From an uncultured Oxalobacteraceae bacterium (GTDB lineage Bacteria; Pseudomonadota; Gammaproteobacteria; Burkholderiales; Burkholderiaceae), in assembly GCA_946479705.1 (NCBI GenBank), contig CAMLHI010000116.1, forward strand, positions 1-6,569: a DNA stretch of 6,569 nucleotides, given 5' to 3'. Positions within the stretch are counted from its first letter, which is position 1. Every line of letters begins with the position of its first letter. Position numbers and translations under genes: made by a program. The notes under the pieces were generated by a model that did not search any database, was not told the DNA's origin, and saw nothing but the letters and a program-made list of their open reading frames with translations. This document shows, piece after piece, positions 1 through 5,309 of the stretch.

Positions 1-195
1 CCGGCCGATTCCATCGTCATCCACGGCGAACTGGACGACACCATCACCCTGCAGCAAGTGTTCGACTGGGCCCGTCCCCAGGACTTGCCGGTGATCGTCA
101 TTCCCGGCGCCGACCATTTCTTCCACCGCCGCCTCGCCCACATCAAAAATCTGGTGATTCAACTGTGGCGCCGCGATGGTGTCACGGCGCCGTGA
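1..195 (+). CDS. Alpha/beta hydrolase, C-terminal fragment (5' end outside window)
   Basis: Frame 1 is open from the first base to TGA at 193-195 and encodes the last 64 residues. The fragment contains the two late parts of an alpha/beta hydrolase triad: an HGELDDTI motif (window residues 8-15), where HGxxDxxV-like segments carry the acidic residue, and PGADHFFHRRL (residues 35-45), where H39 would be the catalytic histidine. This pattern matches the small serine hydrolases of the dienelactone hydrolase/COG2945 type. The nucleophile serine and the oxyanion region lie upstream and cannot be checked, so the substrate is unknown. The stop codon is inside a perfect 16-bp palindrome, 3 bases before the -10 box assigned to the next gene. 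The two genes therefore overlap in their control DNA but probably have separate promoters. Confidence 0.85.
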   Translation, partial: PADSIVIHGELDDTITLQQVFDWARPQDLPVIVIPGADHFFHRRLAHIKNLVIQLWRRDGVTAP

Positions 196-196
196 C
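181..196. promoter_or_regulatory. Perfect 16-bp palindrome at the dacC promoter
   Basis: GTCACGGC at 181-188 is followed directly by its exact reverse complement GCCGTGAC at 189-196. It covers the hydrolase stop codon and ends 2 bases before TATAAT at 199-204, so it would sit in the -35/-10 spacer of the dacC promoter. This is where a dimeric repressor or a MerR-type activator would bind. In RNA it would also form an 8-bp stem with almost no loop, but no T-run follows, so it is a poor intrinsic terminator. The palindrome is directly visible. A role as operator is inference. Confidence 0.5.
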
Positions 197-198
197 GC

Positions 199-204
199 TA
201 TAAT
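199..204 (+). promoter_or_regulatory. Putative -10 box (TATAAT) for dacC
   Basis: A perfect TATAAT lies 44 bases before the ATG of the carboxypeptidase, giving an expected leader of about 38 nt. No good TTGACA-like -35 element is visible at 16-18 bp spacing; that position falls within or beside the palindrome at 181-196. The same 9-mer, CGCTATAAT, recurs in front of the aldo/keto reductase at 1442-1450, which supports a real sigma-70 type promoter. Confidence 0.5.
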
Positions 205-248
205 TGTCCGCCCCGCTTTATGCCACCTAATTCGAGTCCCCCATCCCC

Positions 249-1394
249 ATGAAAAAGCTTTTTGCGGCACTCGCTGCCAGCGTCCTGTTCGTTTCCGCCG
301 CCGTGGCGCAGACGGTTCCGCCCCCCCAGCTGGCCGCGCGCTCCTGGCTGCTGCTGGACGCCACCAGCGGCCAGGTGATCGCGTCCCAGGACCCCAATGC
401 CCGGATCGAGCCGGCCTCGCTGACCAAGATCATGACGGCCTACCTGACCTTCGCCGCCATCCGCGACAAGAAATTGACCATGGACCAGATGATCAATGTC
501 TCGGTCAAGGCCTGGAAGGTCGACGCCAGCAGTTCCAAAATGTTCATCGACCCGGCCACGCCGGTGTCGGTGCACGACCTGCTGTACGGCTTGATGGTGC
601 AGTCCGGTAACGATGCCGCCGTGGCCCTGGCCGAAGCGGTGGCCGGCGACGAATCGGCCTTCGTATTCCTGATGAACCGCGAAGCCCAGCGCATGGGCAT
701 GAAGTCGAGCAAGTTCGCCAATCCGCATGGCTTGCCCAGCCCGGACAATTTCTCCACCGCCAATGACCTGGCGATCCTGGCGAACCGCGTGATTGCCGAC
801 TATCCCGAGTTCTACAAGATCGATTCGGTCAAGAGCTTCACCTACAACAAGATCAGCCAGCCCAACCGCAACCGCCTGCTGTGGCTCGACCCCACCGTGG
901 ACGGCATGAAGACCGGCCACACGGAAGCGGCCGGTTATTGCATGATCGCCTCGGCGCACCGTCCCAACGGCAGCTTCGACCGGCGCCTGATTTCGGTGGT
1001 GCTGGGCACCAGTTCCGACCAGGCGCGCACCCAGGAAAGCCAGAAGCTGCTCAACTGGGGTTTCCAGAACTTCGACACGATCAAGCTCTACAGCAAGGGC
1101 CAGGCCATCCAGACCCCGGAAGTGTGGAAGGGTTCGGCCAGCACGGTCAAGATCGGCTTTCCCAACGACGTGCTGGTGACCGTACCCAAGGGTGTGGCCG
1201 GCAAGATGAAGCCTGTGCTCGAACGCAAGGACCCGCTGGTCGCGCCGCTGGCCAAGAACAGCCGGGTCGGTTCGCTGAAGATGATGGTCGACGGCCGTCC
1301 GCTGCTGGAATTGCCCGTGGTGGCGCTGGACGAAGTGGCGCAAGCCACCGTGTTCGGCCGCGCCTGGGATTCGATGCGCCTGTGGCTGAAGTAA
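249..1394 (+). CDS. dacC: D-alanyl-D-alanine carboxypeptidase (PBP5/6 type, peptidase S11)
   Basis: This 381-residue protein is a periplasmic DD-carboxypeptidase that removes the terminal D-Ala from peptidoglycan pentapeptides, limiting cross-linking. The Sec signal peptide is residues 1-20, with AVA-Q as the likely cleavage site. All three penicillin-binding motifs are present: S57-L-T-K60 (nucleophile and base), S119-G-N and K221-T-G. The spacing and total length match the E. coli DacA/DacC family. Residues about 270-360 form the beta-rich PBP5 C-terminal domain, and the protein ends in an amphipathic segment (FGRAWDSMRLWLK) expected to anchor it to the outer face of the inner membrane. The ATG at 249 gives a clean signal peptide, though the Shine-Dalgarno is weak. 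A TATAAT lies 44 bases upstream. Function is firm; the symbol (dacC versus dacA) is a family-level choice. Confidence 0.96.
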   Translation: MKKLFAALAASVLFVSAAVAQTVPPPQLAARSWLLLDATSGQVIASQDPNARIEPASLTKIMTAYLTFAAIRDKKLTMDQMINVSVKAWKVDASSSKMFIDPATPVSVHDLLYGLMVQSGNDAAVALAEAVAGDESAFVFLMNREAQRMGMKSSKFANPHGLPSPDNFSTANDLAILANRVIADYPEFYKIDSVKSFTYNKISQPNRNRLLWLDPTVDGMKTGHTEAAGYCMIASAHRPNGSFDRRLISVVLGTSSDQARTQESQKLLNWGFQNFDTIKLYSKGQAIQTPEVWKGSASTVKIGFPNDVLVTVPKGVAGKMKPVLERKDPLVAPLAKNSRVGSLKMMVDGRPLLELPVVALDEVAQATVFGRAWDSMRLWLK

Positions 1395-1402
1395 GCGCCT
1401 GA

Positions 1403-1434
1403 GGGCGCGCACGGGGTGGCCCCGGCGCGCGCCC
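1403..1434. terminator. Nested GC-rich inverted repeat between dacC and ydhF
   Basis: GGGCGCGC at 1403-1410 pairs with GCGCGCCC at 1427-1434. Inside it, GGGG at 1413-1416 pairs with CCCC at 1420-1423 around TGG. A competing 5-bp hairpin, GCGCC-TGAG-GGCGC, spans 1395-1408, starts right after the dacC stop and overlaps the larger stem. There is no T-run, so it is not a classic intrinsic terminator. It could stall polymerase, protect the dacC mRNA 3' end, or insulate dacC from the ydhF promoter that starts about 10 bases later. The pairing is visible; the function is inference. Confidence 0.5.
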
Positions 1435-1454
1435 GGGGGATCGCTATAATGGGG
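1435..1454 (+). promoter_or_regulatory. Putative ydhF-csoR promoter and candidate operator
   Basis: A perfect TATAAT at 1445-1450 lies 33 bases before the reductase ATG and is part of the 9-mer CGCTATAAT also found before dacC. It is flanked by G5 at 1435-1439 and G4 at 1451-1454. CsoR/RcnR/FrmR-family repressors recognise G/C tracts bordered by A/T-rich repeats, and the second gene of this unit encodes such a repressor, so the G tracts around the -10 box could be its operator. No convincing -35 element is seen. The promoter is moderately supported; the operator role is speculative. Confidence 0.4.
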
Positions 1455-1483
1455 CGAAGGAAACTTCTGCCACGAAAGCACCC

Positions 1484-2410
1484 ATGCACCCCGCCCTGCC
1501 CGCCGACCTGACCTGCCCGCGCCTCGCCACTGCCAGCACCGGGCCGACCCTCTCGCGCATCGTGGCCGGCATGTGGCGCATGGGCGAGTGGGGCATGACG
1601 GTCGAGCAGCGCGTGAGCTTCATCGAACAGTGCCTGGAGCTGGGCGTCACCAGCTTCGACCATGCCGATATCTACGGCGGCTACAGCGTCGAATGCCTGT
1701 TCGGCGAAGCGCTCCAGCGGCAGCCCGGGCTGCGCCAGCGCATCGAGCTGGTCAGCAAATGCGGCATCAGGCTGGTCTCGCCGCAGCGCCCGCACCATAC
1801 CATCAAGCATTACGACACCAGCGCGGCCCATATCTTCGCCGCGGTCGACGAATCGCTGCGCCAGCTGCGCACCGATTACCTCGACCTGCTGCTGATCCAC
1901 CGGCCCGATCCGCTGATGGATTTCGACGAGATCGCCGCCGCCTTCAAGGCGCTGCTCCAGGCCGGCAAGGTGCGCCATGTCGGCGTCTCCAATTTCAGCC
2001 GCCAGCAATTCGAGGCGCTCAACCGGCGCATTCCCCTGTCCACCAACCAGATCGAATTTTCCCCGCTGCACCTGGCGCCCATGCAGGACGGCAGCTTCGA
2101 CGGCTTGCAGGATGGCGGCGTGGCGCCGATGCTGTGGTCGCCCCTGGCCGGCGGACGCCTGTTCAGCGGCAGCGACCACCATGCCGACAAGCTGCGCCTG
2201 GTCATCAAGGGCATTGCCGACCAGCTCGGCAAACCCTTCGCCAGCGTGGTGTTCGCCTGGATTATGCAATTGCCCTGCCGCCCGCTGCCGCTGACCGGGA
2301 GCGGGCGCATCGAAGCCATCGGCGTGGCCGTGGCCGGCACCCAGTTCACCCTGGCCCGCAGCGACTGGTTCGCGATCCTGCGCGCCGCCCGCGGTCACGA
2401 CGTGGACTGA
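1484..2410 (+). CDS. ydhF: Aldo/keto reductase, YdhF family
   Basis: This is a 308-residue cytosolic NAD(P)H-dependent aldo/keto reductase with a predicted (beta/alpha)8 barrel. It closely matches the pattern of E. coli YdhF: FDHADIYGGY, ELVSKCGI, LLLIHRPDPLMDFDEIA, GKVRHVGVSNF and PLTGSGRIEAI occur in order. The family's catalytic tetrad is intact as D59, Y64, K92 and H139. The natural substrate of YdhF is not well defined; the family reduces aldehydes and ketones. The ATG at 1484 gives an N-terminus about nine residues longer than my recollection of the E. coli protein. An AAGG at 1457-1460 is too far upstream to be a good Shine-Dalgarno. Only 4 bases separate its stop from the csoR-like repressor, so the two genes are almost certainly co-transcribed, suggesting that the repressor controls the reductase in response to a small molecule. 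Confidence 0.93.
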   Translation: MHPALPADLTCPRLATASTGPTLSRIVAGMWRMGEWGMTVEQRVSFIEQCLELGVTSFDHADIYGGYSVECLFGEALQRQPGLRQRIELVSKCGIRLVSPQRPHHTIKHYDTSAAHIFAAVDESLRQLRTDYLDLLLIHRPDPLMDFDEIAAAFKALLQAGKVRHVGVSNFSRQQFEALNRRIPLSTNQIEFSPLHLAPMQDGSFDGLQDGGVAPMLWSPLAGGRLFSGSDHHADKLRLVIKGIADQLGKPFASVVFAWIMQLPCRPLPLTGSGRIEAIGVAVAGTQFTLARSDWFAILRAARGHDVD

Positions 2411-2414
2411 GACC

Positions 2415-2726
2415 ATGCCCGAGAACAGCTACCAGATCGTCGAAGGCAGCGCGCTCACCGCGCAGCAAAAGAAAGACTTGCTCAACCGGCTGGCGCGCAT
2501 CGAGGGCCAATTGCGCGGCGTGCAGAAATTGCTGGCCATGGCCGACAGCCCCGGCGATTGCGACGCGGTCGCCCAGCAAATGGCGGCGGCGCGCAAGGCG
2601 CTGGACCGCTGCTTCGTGCAATTGCTCTCGGGGAGCTTGCTGACCCAGAGCGCCGGGGCCGGCGACCTCGATCAGGCCCAGGCCGTGGCCGTCAAGCTGG
2701 CGGCCCTGCTCGACAAGTTTGCCTGA
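2415..2726 (+). CDS. CsoR/RcnR/FrmR-family repressor lacking canonical metal ligands
   Basis: This 103-residue all-helical DNA-binding repressor belongs to the DUF156 family. The family signature NRLARIEGQLRGVQKLL (residues 24-40) is clear, followed by G47-D-C49-D-A-V-A-Q-Q-M (α2 start). In characterised members the sensing site is Cys at the C49 position plus His and Cys/His further on (C36/H61/C65 in CsoR; C35/H60/H64 in RcnR). Counting forward from C49, those positions are S74 and Q78, so metal binding in the usual way is unlikely. A second cysteine, C66, lies in the middle of α2. Met-Pro at the N-terminus resembles FrmR, where Pro2 and the conserved Cys react with formaldehyde, but here an extra ~14 residues precede the core. 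It follows ydhF by 4 bases and ends 8 bases from the convergent pssA. Family assignment is firm; the ligand is unknown. Confidence 0.9.
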   Translation: MPENSYQIVEGSALTAQQKKDLLNRLARIEGQLRGVQKLLAMADSPGDCDAVAQQMAAARKALDRCFVQLLSGSLLTQSAGAGDLDQAQAVAVKLAALLDKFA

Positions 2727-2734
2727 CAGACGTT

Positions 2735-3535
2735 TCAGTCGTGATAGACCTGGGGCGGCGCCAGGCCGCGCCAACCCATCTGCCAGGCGATATTGATCAG
2801 CAGGGTGACGCCGATATACAGCAGGAAAAACAGCACGAAGAAGCGGCTCTGCAGCCAGGCCAGCAAGGCCACGGCGATGGCGGCGGCCACCAGCAGCCAC
2901 TTGCTTTTCGGCTGCTTGGAACTGGGAAAACGCACGGTCGACACCATCAGCGTGCCGACGGCTACCATCAGCGCCATCACGCCATAGCCCTGCAGCATGG
3001 TCAGCGGCGGGGTCGGCCAGGCCACCACGGCCGAGGCCACGCAGGCCGCGCCGGCGGTGATCGGCATGCCGACGAAGTAGCGCGGATCGGTGCGGCCGAC
3101 GTTGACGTTGAAGCGCGCCAGCCGCAGCGCGCCGCAGGCGACAAAGATAAAGCAGGCCAGGCCGCCCATGCGCACCAGGGTCGGGTGGCCGGCGCCGAGC
3201 TGGACGAAGCCGTAGCAATACAGCAGCATGGCCGGGGCGCAGCCGAAATTCATCACGTCGGCGATCGAATCGAGCTGCATGCCGAAGGTCGAGGAAGTGT
3301 TGGTCATGCGCGCCACGAAACCGTCGAGCGCATCGAACACGCCAGCCAGCACCAGCAGGATGGCCGCCATCTGGTAGGCCTTGGGCGCACCCACATGCGC
3401 ATTGTCGATGGAAATGACGATGCTGCCGAAGCCGCAGGCGATCGACAGCAAGGTCACAAAACTGGGCAGGGCAAACTTGGCGCGCGCGAGGCGCTGCTGT
3501 CGGCTCGGTTTCAAATTTCCTCGCAAGATTGACAA
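2735..3535 (-). CDS. pssA: CDP-diacylglycerol--serine O-phosphatidyltransferase (CDP-alcohol phosphatidyltransferase)
   Basis: The product is an integral inner-membrane enzyme that joins CDP-diacylglycerol and serine to make phosphatidylserine, the precursor of phosphatidylethanolamine. The CDP-alcohol phosphatidyltransferase motif is complete: D68-x2-D71-G72-x2-A75-R76-x8-G85-x3-D89-x3-D93. About seven or eight hydrophobic helices can be seen, roughly at 22-45, 53-73, 95-115, 124-138, 155-173, 179-196 and 210-245. This is the Bacillus-type synthase, not the phospholipase-D-like PssA of E. coli. Serine as substrate is inferred from overall similarity. No ATG exists before the first helix: the longest form starts at TTG 3533-3535, just inside an upstream in-frame TAG. 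TTG at 3524-3526 and TTG at 3512-3514 (the latter 3 bases after GAGGA at 3518-3522) are alternatives. It diverges from the CAP lipoprotein gene and converges on the repressor gene. Confidence 0.9.
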   Translation of the reverse strand: MSILRGNLKPSRQQRLARAKFALPSFVTLLSIACGFGSIVISIDNAHVGAPKAYQMAAILLVLAGVFDALDGFVARMTNTSSTFGMQLDSIADVMNFGCAPAMLLYCYGFVQLGAGHPTLVRMGGLACFIFVACGALRLARFNVNVGRTDPRYFVGMPITAGAACVASAVVAWPTPPLTMLQGYGVMALMVAVGTLMVSTVRFPSSKQPKSKWLLVAAAIAVALLAWLQSRFFVLFFLLYIGVTLLINIAWQMGWRGLAPPQVYHD

Positions 3536-3660
3536 TATTGACTTGGCATTCTACCGCGCAAAGCGGCGCCAGCCCCGTAAAAGCAATCGAAACAGCGCTC
3601 ACGGGCCGCCGAATTCGCCTAGAATCGATGCTGACCGCAATTCATGCAGGAGAGTAATAA
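3536..3660. promoter_or_regulatory. Divergent intergenic region: pssA (-) and CAP lipoprotein (+) promoters
   Basis: This 125-base gap between two diverging genes must hold both promoters. On the - strand TAGAAT (complement of 3548-3553) is a five-of-six -10 match close to the longest pssA start. On the + strand TAGAAT at 3620-3625 is the same hexamer, 35 bases before the CAP lipoprotein ATG. Neither has a clear -35 element at normal spacing. An 8-bp palindrome, CAATATTG, at 3533-3540 overlaps the first possible pssA start codon. Confidence 0.35.
3648..3653 (+). promoter_or_regulatory. Strong Shine-Dalgarno of the CAP lipoprotein gene
   Basis: AGGAGA lies 7 bases before the ATG at 3661, the best ribosome binding site in the window, and it fixes that start. 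An ATG at 3644 directly before it has no such site. Confidence 0.8.
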
Positions 3661-4626
3661 ATGACCAACATTATCCCTTGGCGTCCCACCCTTGCCGCCC
3701 TGGCCAGCGCGCTCCTTCTGGCCGCCTGTGGTGGCGGTGGCGGTGGCGGCGCGTCGAGCACCGTGGCCAGCCAGCCCAGTACCCCGGTGACCACCGAGCC
3801 CGGCGCGCCCACGCTGAGCAACAATATCGCCGCCGACGGCAGGGTGTGGATCAATTACCGCCGCGGCCAGCTCGGCATACCGGTATTGACCCGCAATGCC
3901 TTGATCGACACCGCGGCCCAGGGCCATTCCGATTACCAGAAGGTCAACAACACCGTCACCCACCAGCAGATCGCCGGCAAGCCCGGCTTCACCGGCGTCG
4001 ATACCACAGCGCGCCTGCAGGCGGCCAACTATGTGTTCGGCGGCGGCGGCTATGCGGGCGAAGTGATTTCCGCCACGTCCAGTTCCTCCGGCTTCTTCAT
4101 GGCCGAAGAATTGATTACGGCCGTCTACCACCGCTTCGCCATTTTCGAACCCAGGTTCGCCGAGATCGGCACCGGCGCGGCCACCAGCAGCGCCAACTAC
4201 ACCTACTTCACCGCCGATTTCACCATGGCCGACAGCAACACCGCCGGTCTCGGCCGCGGCAAGCTGGCCAACTGGCCCTATAGCAACCAGACCCTGGTGC
4301 CGGTGAACTTCTTCAGCAACAATGAAACTCCCGATCCGGTCGATAACGTCAACGGGGTCAACGTCAACGAAGTCGGCTATCCGATTTCCGTGCATGCCGA
4401 CCTTACCTCGACCATGACCGTGAGCAGCTTCACGGTGGCGCCACGCGGCGGCAGCCAGCTCAGCACCAAGCTGCTCGCCCCCAACGGCGACGCGCACACA
4501 CCGCGTTCGGCAGCCGCCATCATTCCCCTGTCGGTACTCAAGAGCGGCACCACCTACGACGTGACGTTCAAGGGCACGGTGGACGCCATCGCGGTCGAGC
4601 GCAGCTGGTCGTTCACCACAAAATAA
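3661..4626 (+). CDS. CAP/SCP-domain lipoprotein with C-terminal Ig-like domain
   Basis: This 321-residue secreted lipoprotein has a signal sequence with lipobox L20-A21-A22-C23, seven glycines (24-30) and a Ser/Thr/Pro linker to about residue 50. A CAP domain (YkwD-like) covers about 55-205: the helix INYRRGQLGIP, then H89 in GHSDY, E134 in YAGEVI and H157 in VYHRF, which match the conserved His/Glu/His residues of the CAP cavity. Residues about 225-321 read as a bacterial Ig-like (Big_5) domain, ending LKSGTTYDVTFKG...WSFTT. CAP proteins bind lipids or divalent metal and some act as proteases or adhesion factors, but the role of bacterial single-CAP lipoproteins is not settled. Residue 24 is not Asp, so outer-membrane sorting is expected. 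It has a strong Shine-Dalgarno and probably its own promoter. The Hpt gene follows after 71 bases. Confidence 0.92.
   Translation: MTNIIPWRPTLAALASALLLAACGGGGGGGASSTVASQPSTPVTTEPGAPTLSNNIAADGRVWINYRRGQLGIPVLTRNALIDTAAQGHSDYQKVNNTVTHQQIAGKPGFTGVDTTARLQAANYVFGGGGYAGEVISATSSSSGFFMAEELITAVYHRFAIFEPRFAEIGTGAATSSANYTYFTADFTMADSNTAGLGRGKLANWPYSNQTLVPVNFFSNNETPDPVDNVNGVNVNEVGYPISVHADLTSTMTVSSFTVAPRGGSQLSTKLLAPNGDAHTPRSAAAIIPLSVLKSGTTYDVTFKGTVDAIAVERSWSFTTK
3730..3750 (+). repeat. Tandem GGTGGC repeat encoding a Gly7 tract
   Basis: Three in-frame copies of GGTGGC plus a final GGC encode glycines 24-30, directly after the lipidated cysteine. Hexamer gain or loss would change the linker length without shifting the reading frame. 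Confidence 0.8.
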
Positions 4627-4697
4627 ACGGCCGATGCGCAGGCGGGCACGCAATCTGTTATCGTTGATCGATTGACGACTCGACAGCGGCTTCGCGC

Positions 4698-5303
4698 ATG
4701 CGCCAACCCGAACACTCGCAGGACATCATCGACGTGGCCGAAGGACTGGAACGGGTCATGGGCGACCAGCATCTGTACGGGCGCATGCTGGAACGTTTCC
4801 GGAAAGACTATGCCACCGGCGCCCTGGCCGTGCAGCGCGCCTTCGACCATGGCGACCTGGCCACGGCGCAATTGCTGGCGCATACGCTCAAGGGCGCGGC
4901 CGGGATGATTGGCGCGGGGCGCCTGCATGCCCAGGCCAGCGCGGCCGAGCAGGCGCTGCGCACCGGCGCACCGCGGCAGCGCGAGGAAATCCGCGCGCTC
5001 GACACTGAATTCCAACTGGTGATCGGGCTGCTCGACGTGCTGATCGATGACGGCAGCGCGGCGCAGCCGGTATCGCCGCGCGCCCTGCCGGAAGACCCTG
5101 CCCTGCTGGCACGGCTGGCGGAATTGCTGCGCAACGGCGATGGCGCGGCGGTGGACCTGGTGGAAGAAAATGCCGCCAGCCTCGGCGTGATCCTCGGAGA
5201 ACCGGCGCTGCGGCAAGTGACCGCGGCGGTCAACGATTTCGACTACGAACGCGCACTGGGCGCGCTGGCGCGCTCGGCAAACCCCGGCCGGCGCGGCCGC
5301 TGA
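4698..5303 (+). CDS. Stand-alone Hpt-domain phosphotransfer protein
   Basis: The product is 201 residues. An Hpt four-helix domain covers about 5-110, with the phospho-accepting histidine H62 in the signature HTLKGAAGMIGA. It would carry phosphate between a histidine kinase receiver domain and a response regulator. The second part, about 118-197, ends in ENAASLGVILGE...VNDFDYERALGALA. This resembles the short helical module that, as I recall, accompanies Hpt domains in hybrid histidine kinases, so the gene looks like a detached kinase C-terminus. No kinase or receiver gene is present in the window, so partners are unknown. The ATG at 4698 is the first usable start after an in-frame TGA at 4665, but no Shine-Dalgarno precedes it. 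It converges on the small Cys4 gene with 6 bases between stop codons. Confidence 0.88.
   Translation: MRQPEHSQDIIDVAEGLERVMGDQHLYGRMLERFRKDYATGALAVQRAFDHGDLATAQLLAHTLKGAAGMIGAGRLHAQASAAEQALRTGAPRQREEIRALDTEFQLVIGLLDVLIDDGSAAQPVSPRALPEDPALLARLAELLRNGDGAAVDLVEENAASLGVILGEPALRQVTAAVNDFDYERALGALARSANPGRRGR
5285..5299. terminator. GC-rich hairpin at the end of the Hpt gene
   Basis: CGGCCG at 5285-5290 pairs with CGGCCG at 5294-5299 around a GCG loop, inside the last codons of the Hpt gene. There is no T-run on either strand, so it is at best a weak pause site for the two convergent transcripts. Confidence 0.25.
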
Positions 5304-5309
5304 ACGATC

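Noticed and set aside
198..1481. Long open frame on the - strand opposite dacC
   Set aside because: It is the antisense shadow of a GC-rich gene: low-complexity His/Gly/Arg-rich translation, no domain pattern, while the + strand has all three penicillin-binding motifs.
1088..2416. Long open frame on the - strand opposite ydhF
   Set aside because: Antisense of the reductase, whose catalytic tetrad is intact on the + strand; the - translation resembles no family.
3529..3553. TTGACA at 3529-3534 on the + strand as a -35 element
   Set aside because: No TATAAT-like -10 follows at 15-19 bases that fits the CAP gene, and it lies over the pssA start codons; probably chance.
2346..3602. Open frame on the - strand in a different frame from pssA
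   Set aside because: It overlaps pssA in another frame and gives Arg/Gly-rich sequence without the CDP-alcohol phosphatidyltransferase motif.
5293..5300. GCGGCCGC 8-bp palindrome
   Set aside because: Lies within codons of an Arg/Gly/Ala-rich C-terminus in GC-rich DNA; no reason to think it is a protein-binding site.
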